From: Paracoccus sp. (in: a-proteobacteria)
GTDB taxonomy: Bacteria; Pseudomonadota; Alphaproteobacteria; Rhodobacterales; Rhodobacteraceae
Reading direction: 5' to 3'
Assembly (NCBI RefSeq): GCF_030538495.1
Contig: NZ_JAUNTW010000003.1
Span: forward strand, 186,001 to 250,000
Length of the DNA stretch: 64,000 bases
This document shows, in pieces, positions 36,209 to 47,494 of the stretch. The notes beneath the pieces were generated by a model. It was not told the origin of the DNA. It did no database searches and saw nothing but the letters and a program-made list of their open reading frames with translations. Positions within the stretch are counted from its first letter, which is position 1, and every line of letters starts with the position of its first letter. The position numbers and the translations under genes are program-made.

Positions 36209-36461
36209 CCGCCCCCACCGGAAAGCTGGACTGCGTAATCACCGCGCCCTGATCATCGACCACAACCCGGCAGGCCCGCCCGGCATAATAAAAGGTCAGC
36301 CGCCAGCGACCGGCATCATCGCCCTGCCCCTGTTCGCAACGCGACGTAATGTCACCGCCCTGCATTTTTGCGCGCACCTGATCCGGCGTCAGGTCAAAGA
36401 CCCGCGCCAGAATCCCCGGATCCACCACAAAATCACGACCGCTGCGTTCGATCTGAGCCAT
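36198..36461 (-). CDS. DUF6522-like small protein
   Basis: An 87-residue cytosolic protein (GRDFVVDPGILARVFDLTPDQVRAKMQGGDI...FYYAGRACRVVVDDQGAVI) that resembles the DUF6522 family of unknown function found in alphaproteobacteria. It contains two cysteines. Start at ATG 36461. It is single, convergent with the glycosyltransferase gene and divergent from the large adhesin gene. Confidence 0.65.
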   Translation of the reverse strand: MAQIERSGRDFVVDPGILARVFDLTPDQVRAKMQGGDITSRCEQGQGDDAGRWRLTFYYAGRACRVVVDDQGAVITQSSFPVGAARS

Positions 36462-36524
36462 ATCCGCCCCCTTTGACCGGAACTATAGCGCAGCCGCCGC
36501 GCCATGGACAGCGCCGCGCGCCAC

Positions 36525-36638
36525 CCGAATTTATCGTTTTTGATTAAAAGTTTAGGTTCTTAGAAAATGCAATTTTCGCATTTGTCTGCTATTTATATTG
36601 GGAACACAGAATCGCTATTTTATTTTTTCAGGTTTCCC
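36525..36638 (+). promoter_or_regulatory. AT-rich upstream region of the adhesin gene
   Basis: Roughly two thirds A+T, in sharp contrast to the rest of the window, with several T-runs and a small hairpin AAATGC-aattttc-GCATTT (36565-36583). It must hold the promoter and leader of the adhesin gene. An in-frame ATG at 36567 lies within it. Confidence 0.55.
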
Positions 36639-39600
36639 ATGGCATATTTCAACCGGGCGAAAATTGCCGCCGCCATTCTTACCACCACCCTGACCCCCGC
36701 CGCCGCGCAGGATGGCGCAAACGCCGTTAAATACGGAAACGACAGCAATGCGGCGGGGACGTCCTCGGTCGTTTTGGGGTATAGGGCGGGGTCCGCCGTC
36801 AGCGGTGCGGCCCGGCAGGTCGCTATTGGTCATTCCGCAGGCACGGGCGTCACAGACGCCAACAACATCGCCATCGGGGCCATGACCGGTCAGGGGGTCG
36901 GCGCGCTCGACCCCGCCTTGGCCGAAGAATTGGGCATCGTCTGCGTGAATATTCTGTGGTGTTACAAAAGCACCAATGGTTCTGTGTTTCATAATGGCCG
37001 CGAAAACATCCATTTCGGGACTGGTGCGGGCAGGTCGGCCAAAGGATCGGGCAATTTCGGTATCGGCGAACAGGCCGGCAGCCATGTCCGGGGGTTCCAG
37101 AATATCGGTTTCGGGCTTAGCGCAGGCGTGCATGTGACCGGGTCCGGCAATATGGCACTGGGGCAGTTTGCAGGGGGCTATGCCAAGGGCATCCGCAACA
37201 ACGCGCTTGGCTTTCAGGCCGGGCAATCCGTCACGGGCGACGACAACACTGCGATTGGCTATCAGGCCGGGCTCTCAGCAACGGGCAACTTTAACACCGC
37301 CATCGGCTGGCAGGCCGGGCAATCCGTCACGGGCGACGACAACATCACCATGGGCCGCGAAGCTGGCACCACAGTGACAGGTGGGCACAATATCAGCCTG
37401 GGCACGCAAGCCGGCAACACGGTTGACGGCTATAACAACATTGCGCTTGGCGGACAGGCCGGTAATCACGTCGAAGGGGAAAACAACCTTGGCGCGGGCC
37501 TGCAGGCGGGTCATAACGTCACCGGCGACAACAACAGCGCACTGGGCCAACAGGCCGGTAATCACGTCGAGGGCGGCAGCAACGTCGCACTGGGCAGCGA
37601 CGCCGGTACATTCGTCACGGGTTATAGCAACATCGCGCTTGGCCCCGGTGCAGGCTCTCAGGTCACCGGCGGCCAGAACATCGGCATCGGCCACAGCGCG
37701 GGCCACGACACCATGGCACTGGAGCGGGTCGACGCCGAGGCTCTGGGCATCACCTGCGTCTGGTTCGGCTATTGTTACCGGAACGAAGACGGCACCGACT
37801 CGGATTTGAACGGTCACGACAATATCGCCATCGGCTCTATGGCTGGGGACGGCGCGCGCGGATCGCAGAATATCGGCATCGGTTACCAGACGGGGCTTGC
37901 TGTCGCGGGCTATCAGAACCTTGCGATTGGGACGCGCACGGGCCACAGCGTGACGGGCGTCGGCAATATCGCCTTTGGGCTTGAGACCGGTTATAACGTG
38001 ACCGGAAATCTGAACACCGCCATCGGCTATATGGCGGGCGGCAATACCAGCGGTGCCAGCAACACCGCCATCGGCCATGGGGCGGGCGATCAGGTCTCGG
38101 GCAGCAGCAACACATCGCTGGGCCATCAGGCGGGGGCGTCGGCGACCGGCAACGAACACATCGCCATCGGCAAAGGCGCGGGTCAACACACCGGCGCACT
38201 GGACCGGGCCGAGGCCGAACGTCTGGGCGTCAGCTGCGTCTGGTTCGGCTGGTGTTACCGCAACACGGATGGCACCGGCACAAACCTGAACGGCCGCGCC
38301 AATCTGGCCATCGGCACAGGTGCCGGGGCGAATGCACTGGGATCGCAGAATATCGGCATCGGCTGGCGCACGGGGCAGAATGTCAATGGATATCAGAACC
38401 TTGCCATGGGAACGCGGACCGGCCACGACGTGACCGGGGTCGGCAATATCGCCTTGGGGTTTGAAACCGGCAATATTGTAACCGGCAATCTGAATACGGC
38501 CATTGGCTATCTTGCGGGCGGCAACCTGCGGGGCGCCAACAACACCGCCATCGGCCATCAGGCGGGCGATCAGGTCACCGGCAGCAACAACACATCGCTG
38601 GGTCATCTGTCGGGTCGGCTGGTGGCGGGGGCCTATAACACCGCCTTTGGCGCTGAAGCAGGCGGCCGTCTGACCGGCGACAACAACATTGCGCTGGGCC
38701 GCCAATCGGGCCGCGGCATGGCGGGCAGCAACAATGTGGGGCTGGGCGTCTATGCCGGGCGCCATATCAAGGGCGACTATAACATCGCCATCGGTCAGAA
38801 TGCCGGGGCCGGCAGCACCGACGACTGGGTTGAACGCACGCGGTCGATTTCGATCGGGATGCGCAGCAAGGGCGGAAACGATTCCATTGCCATCGGAACC
38901 TCGGCCGAGGCGATGCCCGTCGATTCGATCGCCATCGGTCACGGGGTCAAGGTGCAGGCAACCAAAAGCTTCGCCTTTGGCGAGGGGATCACCATTGCCG
39001 ACACCATGTCGGGCGCGATCGTGCTGGGGTCGGGCTCGACGGCGACCGCCGCCGCCCCCGCCCATCCCGGAGGGACGGAAAGCACCCCCGGATCATATGT
39101 GATTGCGACCCGTCATTATAACTTCGCGGCAGCGGTCAGGCCCGTTGGTCAGATCCTGTCCATCGGTCGCGCGGGTGGCGAACGTCAGATCAAACATGTC
39201 GCCGCTGGGGAGCTGTCGGACAGCTCGACCGATGCCGTGAACGGGTCACAGCTGCACGCGACCATCAGCGCGGTCGAACGGCTGTCCGATCGCTTTTCCG
39301 CCCATATCAACACGCTGGCAGGCCGCATAACCGCAGTGGAAGACGCGCAAACCGCGACCGCAACCGCGATCACGGACCTGCGGGATGATCTGACAACCGC
39401 GAACAACAAAATTACGGCAACCAAAGCCGCCCAAACCGCAACCACGACCGCCGTCAACGGCCTGCGCGACGATCTGGCCGCCGCAAACGACAAAATCGCG
39501 GCGAACGCGACGGCCACCACTGACCTAAGCGACAACCTAACCACGGCGAACAGCAAGATCACTGCCAGCGAAGCGGCCCAAACCACAGCCACGACCGCCA

Positions 39601-40976
39601 TCAGTGACTTGCGCGACAATCTGAACAGCGCAAACGCGAAAATCACCGCGAACGCAAACGCGATCACGGGCCTGCGCAGCGACCTGAACACGGCGAACAC
39701 GAAAATCACCGCGACCGAGACCGCCCAAACCGCGACCACTACGGCAATTGCCGACCTGCGCGATGATCTTAACACGGCGACGAACAAAATCACCGCGACC
39801 GAGACCGTGATCGTCGACCTGCGCGACGAACTGGCCACGGCGAACACCAAAATCGCAGCGACGGAAACCGCACAAGCCGCGACCGCAACCGCGATCACAG
39901 AGCTGCGCACCGACCTGACGACCGCGAAGACCAACATCGCGGCGAACACAACCGCCATCACCGGACTGCGCGGGGATGTCGCAACGGCGACCGATCAGAT
40001 TGGAGCGAACGAAACAGCGATTGCCGGCCTGCAAAACAATCTGGCGACGGCAAGCAATAAGATCGCCGCCATGGAAACCGCGAACGCCGCGACCGAAACG
40101 GCGATCACCGACCTGACCGCCGCAACCACCACCGGGCTGGCCGCCGTCACCGCGCGTCAGGACGCCAGCGACACCCATCTGACCACGCTTAACGGGGCAG
40201 TCGCGGGCTTGGCCGAACGTCAAACAACGACCGCACATGATGTCGCCCAGATGCAGACTCGCATCGACGCCAATGGGGATCAGACCGCGCCGACGCAGCC
40301 GATCACAGCCGCGCCCCATCCCGATCTGTCGATGCTGCAGGACCAACTGGCGCAGGCGCGCGCCGATCTGAACCGCATGGCCGCCCAACTTGAAGCAAGC
40401 GCAACCGCCATCACCGACCTGAACAACCGCCTGAACGCACAGGATGAACGCATCATCTTTCACGACGTTCAGGGCTTTTCCGACAAAAGCGCGGCACAGG
40501 TCGCCGATCTTGGCCGCGACCTGTCCGAAACGCAAAAGCAAATCCCGGGTGACTGGTCGGCGGATGGCACAGGATACATCATCCGACGCGACCCCATCGA
40601 CAACCGCCCCACGTCACTGCGCAATATCGCGCCGGGACGGATCGCCCCCGATTCAACTGATGCGGTGAATGGCGCGCAGCTTTATGCGCTGACCGAACAT
40701 ATCGCGCGTCAGGATGACCGGATCACCGCCAATCAACGCGAAGCGCGCAGCGGCATCGCGTCCGCCATGGCCATGGGAATGATGCGCTTTGACGACCACC
40801 CCGACACGGTGTCGGTCAGTCTGGGGCTGGGGCGATTTCATGACCAGACCAGCCTGGCCGTGGGGGCCAGCTATACCAGCATCGACAGCCGCTGGCGGAT
40901 CTCGGCGGGCGCGACAACGACCCAAGGAGGCCGCGACCGAGGCGGCGCCATCAGCGCAACTTACAGCTTTCGCTGA
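36639..40976 (+). CDS. Trimeric autotransporter adhesin (YadA-like, type Vc)
   Basis: A 1,445-residue surface protein. Order: signal peptide (1-24, ending PAAAQ); a head of about 800 residues made of YadA-type repeats such as NTAIGYQAG and NIALG.QAG, which form a left-handed beta-roll; a neck with [20 protein letters not shown] (about 855); a coiled-coil stalk (about 870-1290) with alternating 28- and 21-residue units around [13 protein letters not shown]; a second neck with [20 protein letters not shown] (about 1328); and a YadA membrane anchor (about 1351-1445, ending ATYSFR). It should trimerise in the outer membrane and mediate attachment. The head has three cassettes with a C-x5-C pair (Cys 102/108, 373/379, 533/539), and these are its only cysteines. 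The start at 36639 gives a clean signal peptide; 36567 would add 24 residues. Confidence 0.9.
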   Translation: MAYFNRAKIAAAILTTTLTPAAAQDGANAVKYGNDSNAAGTSSVVLGYRAGSAVSGAARQVAIGHSAGTGVTDANNIAIGAMTGQGVGALDPALAEELGIVCVNILWCYKSTNGSVFHNGRENIHFGTGAGRSAKGSGNFGIGEQAGSHVRGFQNIGFGLSAGVHVTGSGNMALGQFAGGYAKGIRNNALGFQAGQSVTGDDNTAIGYQAGLSATGNFNTAIGWQAGQSVTGDDNITMGREAGTTVTGGHNISLGTQAGNTVDGYNNIALGGQAGNHVEGENNLGAGLQAGHNVTGDNNSALGQQAGNHVEGGSNVALGSDAGTFVTGYSNIALGPGAGSQVTGGQNIGIGHSAGHDTMALERVDAEALGITCVWFGYCYRNEDGTDSDLNGHDNIAIGSMAGDGARGSQNIGIGYQTGLAVAGYQNLAIGTRTGHSVTGVGNIAFGLETGYNVTGNLNTAIGYMAGGNTSGASNTAIGHGAGDQVSGSSNTSLGHQAGASATGNEHIAIGKGAGQHTGALDRAEAERLGVSCVWFGWCYRNTDGTGTNLNGRANLAIGTGAGANALGSQNIGIGWRTGQNVNGYQNLAMGTRTGHDVTGVGNIALGFETGNIVTGNLNTAIGYLAGGNLRGANNTAIGHQAGDQVTGSNNTSLGHLSGRLVAGAYNTAFGAEAGGRLTGDNNIALGRQSGRGMAGSNNVGLGVYAGRHIKGDYNIAIGQNAGAGSTDDWVERTRSISIGMRSKGGNDSIAIGTSAEAMPVDSIAIGHGVKVQATKSFAFGEGITIADTMSGAIVLGSGSTATAAAPAHPGGTESTPGSYVIATRHYNFAAAVRPVGQILSIGRAGGERQIKHVAAGELSDSSTDAVNGSQLHATISAVERLSDRFSAHINTLAGRITAVEDAQTATATAITDLRDDLTTANNKITATKAAQTATTTAVNGLRDDLAAANDKIAANATATTDLSDNLTTANSKITASEAAQTTATTAISDLRDNLNSANAKITANANAITGLRSDLNTANTKITATETAQTATTTAIADLRDDLNTATNKITATETVIVDLRDELATANTKIAATETAQAATATAITELRTDLTTAKTNIAANTTAITGLRGDVATATDQIGANETAIAGLQNNLATASNKIAAMETANAATETAITDLTAATTTGLAAVTARQDASDTHLTTLNGAVAGLAERQTTTAHDVAQMQTRIDANGDQTAPTQPITAAPHPDLSMLQDQLAQARADLNRMAAQLEASATAITDLNNRLNAQDERIIFHDVQGFSDKSAAQVADLGRDLSETQKQIPGDWSADGTGYIIRRDPIDNRPTSLRNIAPGRIAPDSTDAVNGAQLYALTEHIARQDDRITANQREARSGIASAMAMGMMRFDDHPDTVSVSLGLGRFHDQTSLAVGASYTSIDSRWRISAGATTTQGGRDRGGAISATYSFR
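37744..38703 (+). repeat. 480-bp tandem duplication inside the adhesin head
   Basis: The segment from 37744 (TGGGCATCACCTGCGTCTGG) recurs at 38224 (TGGGCGTCAGCTGCGTCTGG) with a period of exactly 480 nt, or 160 residues. Order and spacing of the cysteine cassette, [42 protein letters not shown] and [20 protein letters not shown] are kept. Divergence at many third positions shows it is not recent. Confidence 0.85.
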
Positions 40977-41052
40977 GCCGGTTTCGTCTTGCGGGGCTGT
41001 CGCGCGCTGTGTCTAATCGGCGCGCGGGCTACCCGCAATGAAAGGACCGATC

Positions 41053-41604
41053 ATGGCTGTATCCCCGCCTGTCTGCGATTTTGGCTGGCCCGCCCCGGAT
41101 TTCCGCCTGCCCGCCACCGATGGCACGCTGTGGACCATGCGCGATGTGGCCGGGCCGCGCGGCACGCTGATTATGTTCATTTGCAACCACTGCCCCTATG
41201 TGCTGTCGGTGCTGGACCGCATCCTGCGCGACGCGCGCGAGATGCAGGGCTTTGGCATCGGCGTGGCGGCGATCTGTTCCAATGACGCGACGGCCTATCC
41301 CGATGACGCCCTGCCGCAGATGGCGAAGCTGGCGCGGGACCGTGATTTTCCCTTCCCCTATCTGCATGACGAAACGCAGGATGTGGCGCGTGACTGGGGC
41401 GCGGTTTGCACGCCCGATTTCTTTGGTCTGGATGCGGGGGATGGGCTGCAATATCGTGGCCGTCTGGACGCATCAGGCCGCAATCCCGGCCCGACGGACG
41501 CCGCCCGCGAATTGCGCGATGCCATGCGGCTGATCGCCGATACCGGCCACGGCCCCGTTGACCAGATCCCGTCGATGGGCTGTTCAATCAAGTGGAAATC
41601 ATGA
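41053..41604 (+). CDS. Thioredoxin-fold redoxin (AhpC/TSA-like)
   Basis: A 183-residue cytosolic protein with the thioredoxin-like fold: APDFRLPATDGTLWTM, then the CxxC site FICNHCPYV, and a cis-Pro region CTPDFFGLD. NHCPYV places it in a group of redoxins of unknown partner found widely in bacteria. It ends in GCSIKWK, which is typical of that group. The start at 41053 has AAAGGA 7 nt upstream. It couples to the next gene by an ATGA overlap. Confidence 0.82.
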   Translation: MAVSPPVCDFGWPAPDFRLPATDGTLWTMRDVAGPRGTLIMFICNHCPYVLSVLDRILRDAREMQGFGIGVAAICSNDATAYPDDALPQMAKLARDRDFPFPYLHDETQDVARDWGAVCTPDFFGLDAGDGLQYRGRLDASGRNPGPTDAARELRDAMRLIADTGHGPVDQIPSMGCSIKWKS

Positions 41605-42503
41605 CTCAGATTATCGGCCCTGACATCGAACCGCGCCTGAACTGGCTGGACCTGACCGACGCTTTGGCCGCCGGTCACCGCTTGCCACGCGCCGAAATCG
41701 CGGACAGTTTTCTGTATCGAGGCGGGGACACTCTGCTGACCCGTTCGGCATGGATCGACGGGCTGGGGCTGGCGATCAAGGCCGCGACGATCTTTCCCGG
41801 CAACCCGGATGCGGGGCGGGGGATGGTCAATGGCGCGGTGAACCTGCTGGATGATCAGACCGGGCTGTTGCAGGCGATTGTCGATTTTCATCTGGTGACG
41901 AAATGGAAAACCGCGGGCGACAGCCTGCTGGCGGCGCGGCATCTGGCGCGGGATGACGCGCGCCGGGTGCTGATCGTCGGCGCGGGCAAGGTCGCGGCCA
42001 GCATGATCGACGCCTATCGCGCATGGCGGCCCGATGTGACGGTGACGATCTGGAACCGCAGCCCGCGCGCCGCCGCCGATCTGGCCGCACGGATGGGCGC
42101 GCAAATGGCCGATGATCTGGAACAGGCCGTGCGCGGGGCCGAGATCATCGCCACCACCACCATGTCACGCGACCCGCTGATCATGGGCGACTGGATCGCG
42201 CCCGGCACGCATCTGGACCTGATCGGTGCCTATCGCCCCGACATGCGCGAGGTGGACAACACCGCCCTGCACCGCGCCGCCCTGTTCGTGGACAGCCGCG
42301 CCACCACCATCGGCCATATCGGTGAAATCCAGATCCCGCTGGATCAGGGCGCGATCACACCCGCCGATATTCTGGCGGATTTTTACGACCTGCCCACAGG
42401 CGGGTTCGCCCGCCCCGATGATGACGCGATCACAATTGCCAAAAACGGCGGCGGCGCGCATTTGGATCTGATGACCGCGCGCTATATTCTGGGCGCGGCT
42501 TAG
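41601..42503 (+). CDS. Ornithine cyclodeaminase/mu-crystallin family protein
   Basis: A 300-residue NAD(P)-dependent enzyme. The Rossmann motif VLIVGAGKVAASMIDAY is at about residues 121-137, the catalytic-region Lys in GLAIKAATIFPGN, and THLDLIGAYRPDMREVD is a family signature. The family includes ornithine cyclodeaminase, alanine dehydrogenase and ketimine reductases; which one applies here is not clear. It overlaps the redoxin gene by ATGA and is probably in the same transcript. Confidence 0.82.
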   Translation: MTQIIGPDIEPRLNWLDLTDALAAGHRLPRAEIADSFLYRGGDTLLTRSAWIDGLGLAIKAATIFPGNPDAGRGMVNGAVNLLDDQTGLLQAIVDFHLVTKWKTAGDSLLAARHLARDDARRVLIVGAGKVAASMIDAYRAWRPDVTVTIWNRSPRAAADLAARMGAQMADDLEQAVRGAEIIATTTMSRDPLIMGDWIAPGTHLDLIGAYRPDMREVDNTALHRAALFVDSRATTIGHIGEIQIPLDQGAITPADILADFYDLPTGGFARPDDDAITIAKNGGGAHLDLMTARYILGAA

Positions 42504-42544
42504 AGCGGACAGGCTGGGGGCGCGTCGCCCCCCAGACCCCCCGA

Positions 42545-42599
42545 GGATATTTCTGCACAGAAGATAAACCGCCGCCCTATCTTCTGTGCAGAAATATCC
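42545..42599. terminator. Perfect 22-bp inverted repeat between convergent genes
   Basis: GGATATTTCTGCACAGAAGATA (42545-42566) is repeated exactly in inverse orientation at 42578-42599 around an 11-nt GC-rich loop. It lies between convergent genes ending at 42503 and 42662, so a bidirectional terminator is the simplest role. The arms match the end motifs of the dispersed repeats at 8366, 8540 and 61161. Confidence 0.75.
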
Positions 42600-42661
42600 C
42601 GGGGGGAATCCCCGGAACGGGGATGGGGGGCTGGCCCCCCCTGCGCGCTCTCGACCGAAAC

Positions 42662-43336
42662 CTAACCCCCCGGCGCGATCCATGGGCGCAATTCGGCGCG
42701 CATCCAGCTGCCATGCGCGGCGTTTGGAAAGATGATCCAGTCCTGACCGAAACGGTCGGCGTGGTCATCAGCCATGCGGTGTTGGTCGTCCAAGGGCGTG
42801 CCGGCAAAGGCTTCGTGGAAATCGTGCAGCGTGTCGCCCAGATGCAGGATCACGCGGTGATTGCGTTCGACCATGGCGCGGCGTTCGGCCTTGGGCGGGC
42901 CGAACAGCAGCACCTGTTCCGACCGCACCTGTGGCAGGCCCAGTTTCGACAGCGTGGCGATTGTGGCCAGTTTGTTTTCTTCGAACCGGTCCGAGACATA
43001 GAAAATCGTCACCCCCAGCCGGTCAGCAAGCGCAAAGAAATCCGCAGCACCGGGGATCAGATGCGGGTCGCCGTCGCGTTCCCACAATTTCCATGTGTCC
43101 AGATTTTCGAACATCGGGCCGTCTTGATGCGCGGCCAGTGCCATCACAGCGCTGTTGTCCAGAATGGTTTCGTCAATATCGCTGACAATCGCCAGCCCTG
43201 CCCCGCCGCCATGGTCCGTCACCGCGTCGCGCAGACGCAGCGTGGCCAAGGCATAGGCCTGGCGTTGCAGCGCCCGCACCTCGGCCGAGGATTGCTGAAA
43301 GCGCACGCCCATCAGATGTTCGTGGGGATGTGTCAT
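42662..43336 (-). CDS. HAD-superfamily acid phosphatase (class C / lipoprotein e(P4)-like), cytosolic form
   Basis: A 224-residue HAD phosphatase with the class C signature VSDIDETILDNSA (nucleophile and acid Asp), motif II FYVSDR and motif IV LHLGDTLHDF. Class C enzymes are usually secreted 5'-nucleotidases or lipoproteins, but this one begins MTHPHEHLMGVRFQQSS with no signal peptide or lipobox. Starting earlier in the frame does not add one. The ATG at 43336 has GAAAGGA. It is 11 nt downstream of an MFS gene in the same direction. Confidence 0.82.
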   Translation of the reverse strand: MTHPHEHLMGVRFQQSSAEVRALQRQAYALATLRLRDAVTDHGGGAGLAIVSDIDETILDNSAVMALAAHQDGPMFENLDTWKLWERDGDPHLIPGAADFFALADRLGVTIFYVSDRFEENKLATIATLSKLGLPQVRSEQVLLFGPPKAERRAMVERNHRVILHLGDTLHDFHEAFAGTPLDDQHRMADDHADRFGQDWIIFPNAAHGSWMRAELRPWIAPGG

Positions 43337-43347
43337 GTCTGATCCTT

Positions 43348-44589
43348 TCAGGCGGTCACAATGCGGGCCGGGGCTTCGCGAACGGGCAGATGGATCAGCG
43401 CGCTGAACGCGCCGACGCCAACCCCGATCCACCAGACCAGCAGGTAATCCCCCGACACGTCATAGAGCCACCCGCCCAGCCAGACGCCCAAGAACGACCC
43501 GATCTGATGCGACAGGAACACAAACCCATAGAGCGTCCCCATATAGCGCAGCCCATAGATATAGGCGACCAGCCCGGATGTCAGCGGCACCGTCGCCAGC
43601 CACAGCGCCCCCATGACCAGCGAAAACAGGATCACCGTTGCGGGCGTCATCGGCGTTAAGATAAACGCCGCCGCCGCAATCGTGCGCAGGGTGTAAATCC
43701 CCGCCAGCAGGTATTTTTTCGTGTATCGTTTGCCCAGCCAGCCCGCGAAAATCGCGCCGCCGATATTGGCCAGCCCGATCACCGCAATCGCAATCGCGCC
43801 CAATGCCGATGTCGTGGTGATGCCCAGCCCGTATAACATGCCGCCCGGTTCGATCGGGCCGCACATTTCGGTCACCATGGCCGGGAAATGTGCGGTGATG
43901 AAGCCCAGCTGATAGCCGCAGGAAAAGAACCCGGCGAAGATCATCATATAGGTGGGGTCGGTAAAGGCGCGCTTCAGCACCGATCCCATGCTTTCTTCCA
44001 GCATGGCGGGGGTGGCGGGGCGGCCCGATCCCAGCATCGGCAGAAAGGCCAGCGTTCCCAGCACGATCACGCCAAAGATGATAAACACCGTCTGCCATGG
44101 GTAAAAGGCCAGCAAGACCTCGGCCAGGGGGGCGCCGAACACCTGTCCCGCCGATCCGGCGGCGGTCGCAATGCCCAATGCAAGGCTGCGGTTTTCATCA
44201 CTGGCGGCGCGTCCGACGATGGCCAGAATGACCCCGAAGCCCGTGCCGGCGATGCCGAAACCGACCATGATTTCCAGCATCTGCACCCCGCCGGGGGTGG
44301 TGGCAAAGGCCGTCAGGATCAGCCCCGCGCTATACAGAAAGGCGCCCAGAATGATGGCCCAGCGATCGCCCCAGCGTTCGGCCAATGCGCCGAACAGCGG
44401 TTGCCCAAACCCCCAGGCCAAATTCTGAATCGCAATCGCCAGCGAAAATTCCGCGCGCGGCCAGCCGAAATCCTGCGCAATGGGGATCTGAAACACCCCG
44501 AAACTGGCGCGCATGGCGAAATTGATCAGCAAGATCAGCGAACCGCCGATCAGAATGGGCGTGAACAGGCGGGCTTGAGATGCGGTCAT
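43348..44589 (-). CDS. Major facilitator superfamily transporter
   Basis: A 413-residue inner-membrane protein with twelve predicted helices. The loop 2-3 motif appears as GALAERWGDRWAIILG, and the N-terminal part (RASFGVFQIPIAQDFGWPRAEFSLA) resembles the oxalate/formate antiporter and monocarboxylate group. Substrate unknown; export or uptake of a small organic acid is a guess. The start at 44589 has AAAGG before it. It may form an operon with the phosphatase gene downstream. Confidence 0.82.
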   Translation of the reverse strand: MTASQARLFTPILIGGSLILLINFAMRASFGVFQIPIAQDFGWPRAEFSLAIAIQNLAWGFGQPLFGALAERWGDRWAIILGAFLYSAGLILTAFATTPGGVQMLEIMVGFGIAGTGFGVILAIVGRAASDENRSLALGIATAAGSAGQVFGAPLAEVLLAFYPWQTVFIIFGVIVLGTLAFLPMLGSGRPATPAMLEESMGSVLKRAFTDPTYMMIFAGFFSCGYQLGFITAHFPAMVTEMCGPIEPGGMLYGLGITTTSALGAIAIAVIGLANIGGAIFAGWLGKRYTKKYLLAGIYTLRTIAAAAFILTPMTPATVILFSLVMGALWLATVPLTSGLVAYIYGLRYMGTLYGFVFLSHQIGSFLGVWLGGWLYDVSGDYLLVWWIGVGVGAFSALIHLPVREAPARIVTA

Positions 44590-44655
44590 GGCGGAACCTT
44601 TGGGGTGAACCCCAAAGGCTTGCCGTGACATTCGGTCGCGGTCAATCGCGAATCG

Positions 44656-45249
44656 TCAGCGGCGGCGTTCCTGTTCGTTCACGATGGAAAACCGCGATGC
44701 GGGGATCGACCCGCCTTTGCGCATCTCGCCCAAGATCACCGTGGTTTTCTGGCCGGTGTCATCGGTTACGATCCATTGCCGCAATTCGGTCGGCGCGGTG
44801 AACACCATCTGGATATTGCCGTTTTGCGGGCGCTGCGGGTCCTGCGCGGTGACGATGGTGCCGTTGTTGCGTTCGGTGTGACCCGTCACCATGCCCGGAC
44901 GGCCCAGATTCACATTGGCGTCCAGAATGATCGACAGCGGCGTCTGCGACAGCGGATATTGCAGCGCATCCGACCCGCGTTTGCCGTCAAACACCGCGAC
45001 CGTGCCGCCCGATGCCAGCACCAGCGTATTGTCGTTGTTGTATTCAAACCGCACCCGTCCGGGGCGCTGAATGAACACGGTGCCGGTGGAAATCGTGCCA
45101 TCGGGGTTGATCTGGGTGAACTCGGACGTAACCGTGGTCAGGCTGTTCAGATAACGCGAAATCTCATTCAGGGAAATTCTCTCGGCCCATGCCGGAAGGG
45201 CAAGACCAAGGGCGAGGACGGGCGCAAGTGCGAGTGTTTTCAGCTTCAT
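44656..45249 (-). CDS. lolA: Outer-membrane lipoprotein carrier LolA
   Basis: A 197-residue periplasmic protein with a signal peptide (residues 1-22, ending PAWAE) and the LolA fold (LTTVTSEFTQINPDG, TGTVFIQRPGRVRFEY). LolA shuttles lipoproteins from LolCDE to the outer membrane. The alphaproteobacterial form lacks much of the enterobacterial sequence but keeps the PGRVRFEY block. The start at 45249 gives the signal peptide; the region before it has AATATAA but no clear ribosome site. Confidence 0.85.
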   Translation of the reverse strand: MKLKTLALAPVLALGLALPAWAERISLNEISRYLNSLTTVTSEFTQINPDGTISTGTVFIQRPGRVRFEYNNDNTLVLASGGTVAVFDGKRGSDALQYPLSQTPLSIILDANVNLGRPGMVTGHTERNNGTIVTAQDPQRPQNGNIQMVFTAPTELRQWIVTDDTGQKTTVILGEMRKGGSIPASRFSIVNEQERRR

Positions 45250-45307
45250 GGTGGTTATATTACCCCTGTTTTCCGCCAATGCACATCACGTCTGACGGAA
45301 GGATTCC

Positions 45308-45379
45308 ATGACAAACACTCGCGCCTGCGTGACGGTTTCGCCGCGATTGTTTCAAAACCGGCGCGAATTATGTCATTGA
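45308..45379 (+). CDS. Candidate 23-residue small ORF upstream of the thiC riboswitch
   Basis: A short open frame, MTNTRACVTVSPRLFQNRR followed by ELCH and a TGA stop, begins at an ATG with GGAAGGA about 5 nt upstream, a better ribosome site than many genes in the window. It has two cysteines and four arginines and no match I can name. It ends just before the thiC riboswitch and overlaps the predicted thiC promoter -35. It could be a leader peptide or chance. Confidence 0.25.
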   Translation: MTNTRACVTVSPRLFQNRRELCH

Positions 45380-45410
45380 CGCAGCGTTATGCCCGCGCGA
45401 TGCTGTCCAG

Positions 45411-45514
45411 ACGTCAGGGGAGTCCCGCCAAGGGGACTGAGAGGCAGACAGGGGGCAACCCCGGTGACGCGACCCTTTGAACCTGAACCCGTTGATCCGG
45501 GCGTAGGAAGACCG
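45411..45514 (+). promoter_or_regulatory. TPP riboswitch of thiC
   Basis: The THI-element blocks GGACTGAGAGG and GCGACCCTTTGAACCTGA, then GTTGATCCGGGCGTAGGAAG, are present in order, with a variable GC hairpin (GGGGGCAACCCC) between. It ends about 80 nt before the thiC start codon. No T-run terminator follows, so repression of translation start is likely. Confidence 0.95.
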
Positions 45515-45575
45515 AAGGGACCGCCGCGCGCACCTTCTGGCCGACAGGCCCCTTTCTGCCCATATCGACGTCTGA

Positions 45576-47369
<1,794 letters not shown>

Positions 47370-47494
47370 CGGGACCGGCAGGCGGGGGTCACACGCCCCC
47401 GCCGCTCGGATCAGTATTTCTGCGGCACATACAGATCGCGGGGCAGCACCTCGCGTTTAAGTGTGGAGTTAATCACCCGTTCCGGCAGGCATAT
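47370..47494 (-). pseudogene. Relic of a second ppk2 3' end
   Basis: Positions 47370-47457 match 47562-47649 exactly over 88 bp, covering the last 18 codons or so, the stop codon and the downstream hairpin of ppk2. Beyond that the match continues without gaps to about 47494 but with many differences, and the minus-strand frame stays open: LPERVINSTLKREVLPRD against LPDRVFNPTYEREVLPRD in the intact gene. It looks like the remaining 3' end of a paralogous or duplicated ppk2. No ppk2-like sequence is seen between 47500 and 47561. Confidence 0.7.

Noticed and set aside
37160..38800. Short-period tandem repeats that might look like a CRISPR array
   Set aside because: The repeats are in frame, encode YadA head motifs, vary in spacing and lie inside a single long gene.
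37275..39065. Long open frame antisense to the adhesin head
   Set aside because: It mirrors the in-frame repeat structure of the adhesin, has no domain or ribosome-site support, and its composition (Asp/Gly/Ala/Val-rich) is that expected from the opposite strand of GC-rich repeats.
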